Shown here one piece after another: positions 1-7,578 of a stretch of DNA of 64,000 nucleotides. The notes under the pieces were generated by a model. It was not told where the DNA came from. It saw nothing but the letters and a program-made list of their open reading frames with translations, and made no database searches. Positions within the stretch are counted from its first letter, which is position 1. Each line of letters opens with the position of its first letter. The stretch lies in NCBI RefSeq assembly GCF_005771435.1, contig NZ_VANI01000015.1:1-64000 (forward strand). Reading direction: 5' to 3'. The translations under genes were made by a program, and so were the position numbers. This stretch comes from Microbulbifer harenosus (GTDB lineage: Bacteria; Pseudomonadota; Gammaproteobacteria; Pseudomonadales; Cellvibrionaceae).

Positions 1-26
1 GCTTCTGCAAAGGTCAATTGAGACAT
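1..26 (-). CDS. Transposase N-terminus, partial (IS5-like)
   Basis: The minus-strand ATG at 26 starts a reading frame beginning MSQLTFAEA that continues off the window. IS5-group transposases commonly begin with a very similar string (for example MSHQLTFADS in IS5). Only nine residues are visible, so this is a family-level guess. The DDE catalytic domain would lie outside the window. Confidence 0.35.
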
Positions 27-92
27 TGGATTAGGCACGAAGTTGGGTTTAGGCTATTTTACCGGAATTCGGGGGCTTAATCAGAGGTTCCC
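1..92 (-). mobile_element. Possible left end of an IS5-family insertion sequence (truncated by window edge)
   Basis: On the minus strand an end-like sequence (GGGAACCTCTGATTAAGC, positions 92 to 75) lies about 50 bases before an ATG that opens a transposase-like N-terminus. This spacing fits the short leader of IS5-group elements. The element runs off the window, so neither the second inverted repeat nor a target duplication can be checked. It sits directly beside the end of an attC-like site at 101. The family assignment rests on nine residues and the end-like sequence, so it is tentative. Confidence 0.4.
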
Positions 93-100
93 TTGGTCAT

Positions 101-190
101 CTAACGCCTGTACTTTGGGGTGGCGAAGCGACAGCGTAGTTGTCCTAGACGTATGTATTTTATGCGGCGAACAATATGCGCTTGTTAGTG
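101..190 (-). repeat. attC-like recombination site (site A)
   Basis: Read on the minus strand, the site opens with CTAACAAGCG just after the GFA gene stop and closes with GGCGTTAGAT, matching the integron attC pattern in which a TAAC-type R'' box precedes the hairpin and a GTTRRRY-type R' box (here GTTAGAT) ends it. The interior is imperfectly palindromic. Its first part (AACAAGCGCATATTGTTCGCC allowing two changes) recurs in the site at 1678-1764, which supports a shared origin. Confidence 0.65.
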
Positions 191-199
191 ATGGCTGAG

Positions 200-607
200 T
201 TAGGGCTGCTTTTCATATACCGCTACGCCTTCTGGTAAGGAATACCAGTCTTGCTTCTCGCTTATCCAAACATGAGCGGTCGGTTTAATAATGCTGGTAT
301 CTGATAAATTTGAGGGTTTTAACTTGATTTTTCCCGGTTCCTTTGGGTCGAAGTGGTATATTCGATTTCCACACGTTGGACAAAATTTTGCCCCATTTAT
401 ATTGCCGCTATCTGCGACTCTACTCCATTCAGTCATATCGCCCTGAAATTCGACCGTGTCAGTGTCTACAATCGCAGTTATGCTAAACGCGCTTGTTGAT
501 AGTTTTTGACATTCTTTGCAGTGGCACGCTACAACCATCAGAGGATCAGAGAGTAACTGATACGTTACACTTCCGCATTGACACGATCCTTTTATCGGAT
601 ACTTCAT
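200..607 (-). CDS. GFA/CENP-V family zinc-binding protein
   Basis: This 135-residue protein belongs to the GFA (glutathione-dependent formaldehyde-activating enzyme-like) fold. Zinc ligands are visible as C9-x-C11, C28-x-C30-x2-C33 and C76-x2-C79, the arrangement that defines the family. The length is normal for a single-domain member. The substrate is unknown; many GFA proteins are no longer thought to act on formaldehyde. The gene lies alone between two attC-like sites (101-190 and 632-668) and is oriented so that its stop meets the attC, as in an integron cassette. It has no recognisable promoter of its own, which is usual for cassette genes. Confidence 0.85.
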   Translation of the reverse strand: MKYPIKGSCQCGSVTYQLLSDPLMVVACHCKECQKLSTSAFSITAIVDTDTVEFQGDMTEWSRVADSGNINGAKFCPTCGNRIYHFDPKEPGKIKLKPSNLSDTSIIKPTAHVWISEKQDWYSLPEGVAVYEKQP

Positions 608-631
608 TTATATCTCCGAATTTCTGTCTAT

Positions 632-668
632 CGCTAACGCGGCAATCAACCGCGGCTTGACTTGTATG
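632..668 (-). repeat. Short degenerate attC-like site (site B)
   Basis: On the minus strand, ACAAGTCAAGCCGCGG is followed by TTGATTGCCGCGTTAG, forming a small stem (CCGCGG against CCGCG) that ends in GCGTTAG. The R'' box is not well conserved. The site sits between the stop of the reductase gene (679) and the start of the GFA gene (607), exactly where a cassette junction is expected. It is the weakest of the five sites. Confidence 0.4.
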
Positions 669-678
669 GCCACTCTCT

Positions 679-1236
679 CTAATCACTTTTATGCACTACA
701 TAACGTAACTCAGCCATGCCTACCCCCATCTGGCGAACGGAAATGAGCTGTAGTGTTGGGCCCAGAACACGACGGGGAAAAAGTGGTTTCCCTTTACCAA
801 GAGTGGCAGAGCCAATCTGGACAATAACTTCATCCAGCAAGCCAGCGTCATAGAACTGACCAGCCAGATCGCCACCGCCCACAATCCAAATGTTCTTATC
901 CTTAGCGGCGATTCTCATTTCTCTATGAACTTGATGGACATCTCCATTTGCAAAATGGGTATCTGCGCCATCAATCACAGGCAGCTTACGACTAGAGAAT
1001 ATCCATGCAGGTTGGCTGTATGGCCACGGTGAGCCTGTCTCTCTAGCGACCTGATCGGCATTACGTACCATCCATTCATAGGTTGCTGACCCCATAGCCA
1101 AGGCACCTACTTCGGATATGAATTCTGGATAGCTAGAATTGTCAAGATCTCCAAGAGGGAAAAGCCAATCAAGTGAGTCATCTTCCGTCGCGAGAAATCC
1201 GTCAAGACTTGTGGCTGTGTAATATTGAGTTTTCAT
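679..1236 (-). CDS. Dihydrofolate reductase-like / RibD C-terminal family protein
   Basis: This 185-residue protein belongs to the RibD-C/DHFR superfamily, NADPH-dependent reductases. Visible signatures are the opening beta-strand with TATSLDGFLA, the MGSATYEWM segment, and the nucleotide-binding IWIVGGGDLAGQFYDAGLLDE segment split by the GGG turn. An upstream in-frame ATG at 1272 would add 12 residues, but that start lies inside the attC-like site at 1264-1339, and the ATG at 1236 directly precedes the conserved MKTQYYTATSLDG start of the fold. DHFR-like genes occur often in integrons, but this one is not dfrA or dfrB, and trimethoprim resistance cannot be inferred. Confidence 0.8.
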   Translation of the reverse strand: MKTQYYTATSLDGFLATEDDSLDWLFPLGDLDNSSYPEFISEVGALAMGSATYEWMVRNADQVARETGSPWPYSQPAWIFSSRKLPVIDGADTHFANGDVHQVHREMRIAAKDKNIWIVGGGDLAGQFYDAGLLDEVIVQIGSATLGKGKPLFPRRVLGPTLQLISVRQMGVGMAELRYVVHKSD

Positions 1237-1263
1237 TGTGTGCTTCATCTGCTGATTATATTT

Positions 1264-1339
1264 GCCTAACATTTGGTGAAGGGGTGGGCTTTAGCCCGTC
1301 CCAGTGAGCGAGGCGAACGGTTTGAACATTTTGTCGGGC
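1264..1339 (-). repeat. attC site (site C)
   Basis: On the minus strand the site starts GCCCGACAAAATGTTC and ends CACCAAATGTTAGGC. The terminal GTTAGGC (1270 to 1264) matches the integron R' consensus GTTRRRY exactly. GCCCGAC (1339 to 1333) is the partner R'' box, with five of seven positions complementary. The centre holds a GGGCTAAAGCCC hairpin and a CTGGGAC segment also present in site D. At 76 bp it falls within the usual attC size range. Confidence 0.7.
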
Positions 1340-1356
1340 TTTCTGAGAGAGATAAG

Positions 1357-1668
1357 CTATCGGCTCGGATTTTCTGTTTCGATTCCAGCTCTATTTTTAT
1401 TTCCACATTTCTTACATGTGTAGACGACTTCGAAGTCATTGCTCGATTGTGATGGTTCAGTGCCATATGTCATCAAGGTATCGCACTTAGCGCACCACCT
1501 GGCATTGTTTTTTTTCAGGTAGAAATATGCTGCGCCTACACCGAACAATAAGACGAATACTATGCCAAATGGCTCTTGAAGGTGCCATGCAAAATACGCG
1601 GAATAAATGCAGGCTGCCGCAGCACACACCTCCAAGATATCTTCTTTAAGTACAAAGGTGAACTTCAT
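1357..1668 (-). CDS. Small membrane protein with C-terminal zinc ribbon
   Basis: I do not recognise this 103-residue protein. Residues about 11-30 and 33-51 form two hydrophobic segments, so it is probably an inner-membrane hairpin. The soluble C-terminus carries C59-x2-C62 and C85-x2-C88, a zinc-ribbon-like four-cysteine set. It lies between two attC-like sites in cassette orientation. No enzymatic motif is visible; a membrane-anchored binding or regulatory role is only a guess. Confidence 0.6.
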   Translation of the reverse strand: MKFTFVLKEDILEVCAAAACIYSAYFAWHLQEPFGIVFVLLFGVGAAYFYLKKNNARWCAKCDTLMTYGTEPSQSSNDFEVVYTCKKCGNKNRAGIETENPSR

Positions 1669-1677
1669 AACTTTATT

Positions 1678-1764
1678 AGCCTAAGGCCCTCATTTCGGGG
1701 GCGTAGTGAAGCGCAGTGGACGAGAGGTCCCAGCCCGAAGGGGCGAACAACATGCGTTTGTTAC
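1678..1764 (-). repeat. attC site (site D)
   Basis: On the minus strand it starts GGTAACAAACGCATG directly after the lipoprotein stop and ends GAGGGCCTTAGGC. The R' box is CTTAGGC, one base off the GTTRRRY consensus. The left part is nearly identical to site A, and the CTGGGAC element matches site C. A small CCCCTTCGGG hairpin lies inside. Confidence 0.6.
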
Positions 1765-1765
1765 C

Positions 1766-2266
1766 TCATTCACAAGCATCGGCTATGTCTCCAATTTTCA
1801 GCGCCGCATTTACCCAAGGTGAAACAAAAATGCTATTCGCGTCACCTTCAAAGATAATAGAGCCACTGATTTTGGGGGAGTAATACTCTAATCGGTAGCT
1901 TGGGCCATCCATTATGATGATATCTGAAACAGATGTCTTTTTAATGCCCGCAGCTATCTCAGATGTTTCAAATATAGCCCGCTCTACCTCTTTAATACCT
2001 TCTTCAATTTCTCGACAATCTGATATTTTTACAATGTGCTTATCATGACCATCTTCCGTTGCGTGAGCTATATAGAGCACTCCATCATTTATGTGATAGC
2101 CATACTCAGAACCTTGGGCATACCATGGGCCGGTTAAAAATGTGATACCACCGAAGAAATCTATTTCATTGCCGTATGCGGTCTGTAACACGTCCTTTCT
2201 CATCTCTTGAGAAACACAAGAAGACAATATTGTTGTCAGTAGTAATGTAGATACTCGAATATTCAT
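1766..2266 (-). CDS. Putative lipoprotein of unknown function
   Basis: The 166-residue product begins MNIRVSTLLLTTILSSC, a type II signal peptide with lipobox L-S-S-C17, so the mature protein should be lipid-anchored in the envelope. No known domain is recognised in the remaining 150 residues, which are mixed alpha/beta and rich in charged and aromatic residues. It is flanked by attC-like sites at 1678-1764 and 2273-2379, and its stop directly abuts the first, as for a single-gene cassette. Confidence 0.65.
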   Translation of the reverse strand: MNIRVSTLLLTTILSSCVSQEMRKDVLQTAYGNEIDFFGGITFLTGPWYAQGSEYGYHINDGVLYIAHATEDGHDKHIVKISDCREIEEGIKEVERAIFETSEIAAGIKKTSVSDIIIMDGPSYRLEYYSPKISGSIIFEGDANSIFVSPWVNAALKIGDIADACE

Positions 2267-2272
2267 GAAGGA

Positions 2273-2379
2273 CTAACGCCGCCAGCAGGGCAGCTTACCT
2301 TGTGCTCGATAATGGGGTCGCAGCGAAGCGCGCAAAACGTGCACGAGATAAGCTGTCCTTGGAAGGAGGCCCTGCTAAT
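2273..2379 (-). repeat. attC site, long palindromic form (site E)
   Basis: On the minus strand, AGCAGGGC and ACAGCTTATCTCGTGCACG pair with CGAGCACAAGGTAAGCTG and CCCTGCT further along, giving a long imperfect stem typical of extended attC sites. The site ends GGCGGCGTTAGTC, a good R' box. The R'' end (CATTAGC) is degenerate. It follows the response-regulator stop and precedes the lipoprotein start. Confidence 0.6.
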
Positions 2380-2390
2380 GTAAGATGATT

Positions 2391-3131
2391 CTATTCTTCA
2401 TTCGTCGATTTCAGTGATAGCGCGGGATATGCACTCAACTCGCGATCTTCAGCTTCCAGCATATTATTAAAATCATCTTCGGTAAGTAGAGTCTGTGGCA
2501 ACAGATTGCTACTCTCTTTGAAAAGATGGCATAACGTTGGTTTGTCTTCGTCTCGGTTAAGAAACGTAGTAAGCAGCTGGCCCTTTACGTTAAAATCATG
2601 GGAAATTTTATTTATAGTATTTTTGTGCACAATCAATGCTCGATTGGGGTTTTCGAACAAAACCATTTTGCACAAGTTTTTTCTTGCAAGCTCTCTTAGT
2701 TCTTCAGCTTGTTGCTTGTCCACTGGCATCACCTCTTTCACACCGAAACTGCTTGACTTGGTTATGAGTCTATATGACTTTACTGACAACTTCTTGATTC
2801 TATCGAACAATTCATTTAACGAACACGGTTTTTTAGCGAAATCATCCACTCCTGCTGCAAAGCATGCTTCTCTGTGGGATTCATTGGCTGTTAACGCCAG
2901 TATAGGAAAGTAGCTGCTGATTTTTCTTATTACTCTCGTGGCTTCAATACCGCTCATCTCTGGCATATTGACATCCATAAGGCAGCAATCGTATTTACCT
3001 TGATTTTTCCTGGCAAAATCTACGGCCTGCTTTCCATTTGATGCCATATCAAATTTGAATCCAAAGCTTTTCATGGCCATTCGATGAGCCACTTGGATCA
3101 TCTGATCGTCTTCTGCAATTAGAATATTCAC
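2391..3131 (-). CDS. Response regulator with unrecognised C-terminal domain
   Basis: The product has 246 residues. Residues 1-120 form a CheY-like receiver with acidic residues E7, D8 and D9, phospho-acceptor D53 (LMDVNMPEMSG), T81 and K101 (KKP). The C-terminal half, from about residue 130, matches no output domain I know and is lysine- and asparagine-rich, with no HTH or GGDEF/EAL motif. No histidine kinase is nearby. The gene is followed by attC site E, so it may be a cassette gene, which would be unusual for a signalling protein. It is AT-rich relative to the core genes. Confidence 0.8.
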   Translation of the reverse strand: MNILIAEDDQMIQVAHRMAMKSFGFKFDMASNGKQAVDFARKNQGKYDCCLMDVNMPEMSGIEATRVIRKISSYFPILALTANESHREACFAAGVDDFAKKPCSLNELFDRIKKLSVKSYRLITKSSSFGVKEVMPVDKQQAEELRELARKNLCKMVLFENPNRALIVHKNTINKISHDFNVKGQLLTTFLNRDEDKPTLCHLFKESSNLLPQTLLTEDDFNNMLEAEDRELSAYPALSLKSTNEE

Positions 3132-3395
3132 TCCTTGCTCCTTTTCTCCGTCAGATAATGGTCAGCTGGAAGTGATCAAGAATGCATCGTTCACAGTGCT
3201 TCCCAAAATATGTGATATTCATTTGTTGGCGAAGAGAAACCCTAAGATGACATTTACACTACCCGCTGTAATGAAAAGTTGAACTTCTGGACGATCTAGA
3301 CCAGGTCCTTCCGTGGTTCCAAGATATTTTAATGCTTTAAATTGCCCGGGTTTCTCGTTTGGTTGGGCGTGAATAATCCATGTTGGCTGATAGAT

Positions 3396-3788
3396 TTATT
3401 TCACGCGATAGATTGCGCAGAGCTTGTTTCCATCAGGATCGCGAACGTAGGCAAGATACATTGCACCCAAGCTGCTCTCGCGCAGGCCTGGCGGTTCTTC
3501 AACCGTCTGCCCGCCATGTGCAACCGCTGTATCATGAAATTCTTGAACTTGTTCGGGTGAGTTACATTTGAAGGCAATAGTACCTCCATTTGCGGGAGCT
3601 GCCTCTTTGCCATCTATTGGCTCTGTGACACAGAAGGTGTTGCCATCGTGGCGATAGAAGAGCCGGATATGGCCTGAGCCTGCTTTGTTGCGCAGTGGTT
3701 CACCTACTCCGAGTGTGCCAAGTACGGCATCGTAGAAATTCTTCGAACGTTCAATATCGTTCGAACCTACCATGATGTGATTAAACAT
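3396..3788 (-). CDS. VOC family (glyoxalase/bleomycin-resistance-like) protein
   Basis: The 130-residue product has the vicinal-oxygen-chelate fold: N-terminal FNHIMVGSNDIERSKNFYDA, which supplies the first metal ligand H4, and C-terminal YVRDPDGNKLCAIYR. The length is standard for a single-subunit VOC protein. The substrate is not predictable; lactoylglutathione-lyase-like and antibiotic-binding relatives look alike at this level. Downstream, GCCCAAC at 3368-3362 on the minus strand matches an attC R'' box, but its partner is unclear, so membership in the cassette array is uncertain. Confidence 0.8.
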   Translation of the reverse strand: MFNHIMVGSNDIERSKNFYDAVLGTLGVGEPLRNKAGSGHIRLFYRHDGNTFCVTEPIDGKEAAPANGGTIAFKCNSPEQVQEFHDTAVAHGGQTVEEPPGLRESSLGAMYLAYVRDPDGNKLCAIYRVK

Positions 3789-3839
3789 AGCTTGTATCCT
3801 GTATCAGTTGAATTTTCTTTCGCTATTATATGGCATCGC

Positions 3840-4090
3840 AAGAATCACAGTCCGAGGATATAAAACGTATCATGTCCATATCCTTGGTGTACATTACATC
3901 CATCGCATCGTCACAGTGCAATGTTGGACTTGCTCAGGTCATATTGCTGCACTGGCTCGATCCCACGTTTGTACAGTAGCTCTTTCCTGCTCCCAGTGTG
4001 GATGATTTCCAATTATCATAGGGCTTGCGGACGGATACTTCGTAACTCCGCTCAGGACATCTTCGATCTTGCCTGCAGGGGGCGTTTCAC
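3840..4090 (-). pseudogene. Decayed partial duplicate of the adjacent NYN-domain gene
   Basis: This stretch is a diverged copy of about 4577-4850, the first half of the intact NYN gene at 4174-4890. Blocks such as TCACAGTCCGAGGA, TTGGTGTACAT, CATCCATCGCATCG and CGCTCAGGACATC are shared in the same order. Relative to the intact copy there is a net loss of about 30 bases around 3920-3940, plus many substitutions and frame breaks. The OST-HTH half is absent. A surviving minus-strand frame across part of it encodes PAGKIEDVLSGVTKYP, matching PAGKFEDVLSEVAKYG of the intact protein. Confidence 0.75.
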
Positions 4091-4173
4091 TTGAAGCATT
4101 GTTGGATACCTCCGCCACGCTCATAGCTGAAAAGGACTCCGTCTCAACCCTCAATACGCTCGCCGCGAATCGA

Positions 4174-4890
4174 TCAGCTCTTTTTGCTTTTTCTTGCATC
4201 CCTGACCAGGTAGGATTTGCCCGGGCCCCACTTCAGTTCGAAAAGGTCGATGGCGCGGAACAGGCTGCTCAGGTTCTTGAAGCCGTAATTGCGGCAGTCG
4301 AAAGAGGTACGGTTGGAGATGTTGGAACCGACGGCGCCGAGTACCGCCCAGCCATCATCGTCTTCGGTGGCCTCAATGGCCTGGCGCAGCAGGGTAATCA
4401 GTTTGGTATCCGATTTGATGTTCTTGGGCTTTTCACCGTTGTCTTCCTTGACCACGTCTGATTTGTCGAGGAACAGGAACTTGGAGCAGGCATTCACGAA
4501 CGGCGGCGGTGTCTTGCGCTCGCCAAACCCGAGCACCACCTTGCCCTCCGCCAGGGCCCTGGTCACCATCGGGGTAAAGTCACAGTCCGAGGAGATAAAG
4601 CACATCACGTCGATGTCTTTGGTGTACATCACATCCATCGCATCGATCACCAGCGCGATATCGGAGGCGTTCTTGCCCTTGGTCAGGTCATACTGCTGCA
4701 CCGGCTGGATAGCGTGTTCGTGCAGCAGTTCTTCCCAGCCCCTGAGTGTGGGTGATTTCCAGTTGCCGTAGGCCTTGCGAATGGTGACCACCCCGTATTT
4801 CGCGACCTCGCTCAGGACATCCTCGAACTTGCCTGCGGGGGCATTGTCCGCGTCGATGAAAAGGGCAATCTTCTGCTTGATTTCGTCCAT
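4174..4890 (-). CDS. NYN (PIN-like) nuclease-fold protein with C-terminal OST-HTH/LOTUS domain
   Basis: The product has 238 residues. The N-terminal NYN domain shows the PIN-like acidic set: FIDADN (D13, D15), the ASDIALVIDAMD segment, and ISSDCDFTPMV. These domains typically cleave RNA. From about residue 160 the protein has an OST-HTH-like RNA-binding domain (LITLLRQAIEATEDDDGWA, then LGAVGSNI and LSSLFRAIDLFEL). An ATG at 4935 would add 15 residues; the ATG at 4890 immediately precedes the conserved KIALFIDADN and is preferred. The TIR-STAND gene ends 68 bases upstream on the same strand, so co-transcription is possible. A decayed copy lies downstream. NYN/OST-HTH proteins are common chromosomal genes, so a defence role is not established. 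Confidence 0.85.
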   Translation of the reverse strand: MDEIKQKIALFIDADNAPAGKFEDVLSEVAKYGVVTIRKAYGNWKSPTLRGWEELLHEHAIQPVQQYDLTKGKNASDIALVIDAMDVMYTKDIDVMCFISSDCDFTPMVTRALAEGKVVLGFGERKTPPPFVNACSKFLFLDKSDVVKEDNGEKPKNIKSDTKLITLLRQAIEATEDDDGWAVLGAVGSNISNRTSFDCRNYGFKNLSSLFRAIDLFELKWGPGKSYLVRDARKSKKS

Positions 4891-4958
4891 CTTAAATCCA
4901 AGGGTATATTGAATTGTGGGAGGTCGGTGCGTCAAATCTTTACTCTGATACCGATTTT

Positions 4959-7496
4959 CTAACCTTTTCCTCGCTTTCTTTGGTCCATGAGCCTTTGTCC
5001 TTGAACAGAAATCCCAAGCCTTTCGGATAATTGTTGCTTTGTTTTATAGTCTACGGGGAACATGTAGGTGTGCTGAATCACCATTTCCTTCAAGATGCGT
5101 TTACATACAGGGTTGTCCTTTAGCTTCTCCGCTGTGCTTTCGATACTTTCTGTTTTTAGGGTTTTATTAAACTGTAGTTCGATTGCCTGCCTTATTAAAT
5201 TGTATGCAGGGGTTTTGGTATCTGTTTCCAGTGCTGAATAGATTTCAAGCGCTTCCCGGGAACCAATTGATGCACCTATTTTTTTGATTACGCCATTTAT
5301 TACGCCATATGTTAGATGTAAATATGCGTGCTCTGCGTGCCTTTCGATTTCCTTGTCTGATAAGTCTGGCTTATCCGTTAGATAGTTAGCTATTATTTTC
5401 ACAACTTCTTTTTTTGATGATTCAGAAATTTTTATGAAATACTCTAAAAAACGTAGCCCAGTTGACGTTCCAGATTTAGCCAGATCATAAATCACGTTTC
5501 TCTTCAGTGAAGAGTGGCGATTCCGGATAATCTGGCCGGCTATTTCCATACCTTTAAAAGTTTTGTTTATGTTCGCTAAAATGTCGTCGGCTTCTGTTAT
5601 TTCGTCTTGGCTTTTTCTTTCTATTTCATCAAGTTTTCTGTTGTGTTCATCGCGTTCTTTTTGTATTTCTCGTTGTTCGATAATCAATTCTGGTATTTGC
5701 TTTATGAAATCATTCATAAAGCTCAATTGGTTTTTATCGAGAGTAGCCTTTTGGTTCTTTTCAAAAAGAGATTCCAAAACATTATTTATTTTGTTTAGAA
5801 CCCATGAGTCTTTAGTGTGATGGGTAATAAAGATAAGGATGTTCGCATAATCTTCCCTGTGTAGTGACTCAAGCAGGGTTTCTACAGCTTCTCTAGTTTT
5901 TTGGTTGTCAGCGTAAGATTCAGCTATTTTCTTTGCGACAAAAAAATAGTAAATATATGGATATTTAAATCCTATGGTTGCTCGTTTTTGGCAAAGAATT
6001 GAGTGGTCAGTAAGTTTTTTTGTTACTTCTCTCTGGTCTACAGGAAGGAATTCTTCACAATATCTTTCAAAAAAGGATTTCAATTCCGAATCATTCGGGT
6101 CTGAATCATTTGTAAAAATCAACCATGATAGCTCCGTTAAAACGTTTAAGTACTTATCGAAGTCTAACTTGTTGATTTTTGCTTTATCGAAAGATTGGTA
6201 GATTAATTGTTGATAGCAATGTCCATATGATGTCAATTCAAGATTGAGGCCGCTATTTGCTTCGAACATTTGTAGAAGCATTAGTACATAAATCGGCTTT
6301 GGGGGGACAATATTTCTTTTGATTACGGTGTCTAACCTGGACTTTAGCTCATCACAGTTTGAGTAGAGCTCAAATTCGTCGATGTTCTCCTCTTCTCCCA
6401 GGGAAATCCATTTTTGGACAATTTCTTCTCTTTTTATGTTTCCTAGCCCAAGTAATTCGCAGGTCATGTAGTTGTCGAACGCTGGAATGTCGTTGGCAAC
6501 ATATGAAAATGATGTATGACAAGTAAACAAAATAAAACCAAAGCTTTCGCTCAAGTTTTTTATAAAGATGTTTCTAAATTTTGCGTTTAAAGAGATATCA
6601 TCTATGTTGTCTATGAGGACCGCTGTATTTTTAGCTGACAAAAAAGTTTCGTAGTCTAGATTTTGATACTGCCGTTCAATCTCTGGGCGTAAGTTTTCGT
6701 CAATCTTTGAAGTCTTGATGTTATTGGCGTCAAGATATATTGGGATATAACTCTCTTTAAGTAGCTCTATGAAGAGGTGCTTTAATAGTGAGGTCTTTCC
6801 TTGCTGTTCTTCCCCGAATATGATTTTGTGACTTGGGGACTTTGCTAGCTCTGATGTACTTTTTATTTTTATTGGGTCATCGTCATTATCACTTTCTAGT
6901 TCCATGTCTGGAGCCACATAAATATCAGAAAGCGTGATTTTGTTTACTTTTCTATGTGTTAGCTTAATTTCTGTGTCGTTAGTCCACTCCAAAATGAATG
7001 GGGTGGGTGCTATTTTGTCGTTTGAAAGGGCTTTTGGTTGAATGCTTTTTTGTGATTTGAAATCGGATATATGTTGCTTTAACCCACTAATAGCATCTAC
7101 CCAAGCGGCATCTTCGTTTTCCCACTCTGTAATTGCTTTTGCGTCTTTTGGCACGGCTTGCAGTTTCGATAGTCCACTATCGTGCCAGTGGCATGGGCGT
7201 ACAATAATTGAAATAACAGTTGCTTCTTTGTTTTCGTACTTCTTTAGTGCGCGAGAAACCTCGATATCCTGACAGTAGGAGGACGCTAAAAAGCTAGAGC
7301 TGACTAGAAATATTATTATATCTGCGGCCTCAAGGTTGGAATCAATTGATCCCGCCCACTCCTCGCCGGGAGTGATTTTCCGGTCGTGCCAGACTGAGAT
7401 GTGACCATTTCGTTGGAGTAACGATAGATGTTCTTCAAGCGTTTCGCGATGATGTTCGTCTTTGTGGGAATAGCTTATGAATACTTTTTTTGACAT
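4959..7496 (-). CDS. TIR domain - STAND/NACHT-like NTPase, candidate anti-phage NLR-like protein
   Basis: The product has 845 residues. Residues 1-145 form a TIR domain (KKVFISYSHKDEHH, then SSFLASSYCQDIEVSRAL) whose E79 sits where bacterial NADase TIRs have the catalytic glutamate. A P-loop follows with Walker A G228-E-E-Q-Q-G-K-T235 and a Walker B-like segment at 292-300 (AVLIDNIDD). The remainder is helical, with a charged coiled-coil-like stretch around 595-635 and then a helical-repeat-like C-terminus that would act as sensor. Known TIR-STAND proteins sense infection and deplete NAD. Two sampled 60-base lines inside the gene are 37% GC against 68% for one in purF, pointing to horizontal acquisition. 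A defence role is inference. Confidence 0.8.
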   Translation of the reverse strand: MSKKVFISYSHKDEHHRETLEEHLSLLQRNGHISVWHDRKITPGEEWAGSIDSNLEAADIIIFLVSSSFLASSYCQDIEVSRALKKYENKEATVISIIVRPCHWHDSGLSKLQAVPKDAKAITEWENEDAAWVDAISGLKQHISDFKSQKSIQPKALSNDKIAPTPFILEWTNDTEIKLTHRKVNKITLSDIYVAPDMELESDNDDDPIKIKSTSELAKSPSHKIIFGEEQQGKTSLLKHLFIELLKESYIPIYLDANNIKTSKIDENLRPEIERQYQNLDYETFLSAKNTAVLIDNIDDISLNAKFRNIFIKNLSESFGFILFTCHTSFSYVANDIPAFDNYMTCELLGLGNIKREEIVQKWISLGEEENIDEFELYSNCDELKSRLDTVIKRNIVPPKPIYVLMLLQMFEANSGLNLELTSYGHCYQQLIYQSFDKAKINKLDFDKYLNVLTELSWLIFTNDSDPNDSELKSFFERYCEEFLPVDQREVTKKLTDHSILCQKRATIGFKYPYIYYFFVAKKIAESYADNQKTREAVETLLESLHREDYANILIFITHHTKDSWVLNKINNVLESLFEKNQKATLDKNQLSFMNDFIKQIPELIIEQREIQKERDEHNRKLDEIERKSQDEITEADDILANINKTFKGMEIAGQIIRNRHSSLKRNVIYDLAKSGTSTGLRFLEYFIKISESSKKEVVKIIANYLTDKPDLSDKEIERHAEHAYLHLTYGVINGVIKKIGASIGSREALEIYSALETDTKTPAYNLIRQAIELQFNKTLKTESIESTAEKLKDNPVCKRILKEMVIQHTYMFPVDYKTKQQLSERLGISVQGQRLMDQRKRGKG

Positions 7497-7578
7497 GTCT
7501 CTATTTTCTTCTTCTCTATAACTTCGAAACGATTAGGTAGAACTACTGCTGCTCAGAAATTTGCATCGTCAACTACAT

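Noticed and set aside
3241-3368. A sixth attC site after the VOC gene
   Set aside because: GCCCAAC at 3368-3362 is a perfect R'' box and CTTAGGG lies near 3241, but no convincing internal pairing was found, so it was not listed as a feature.
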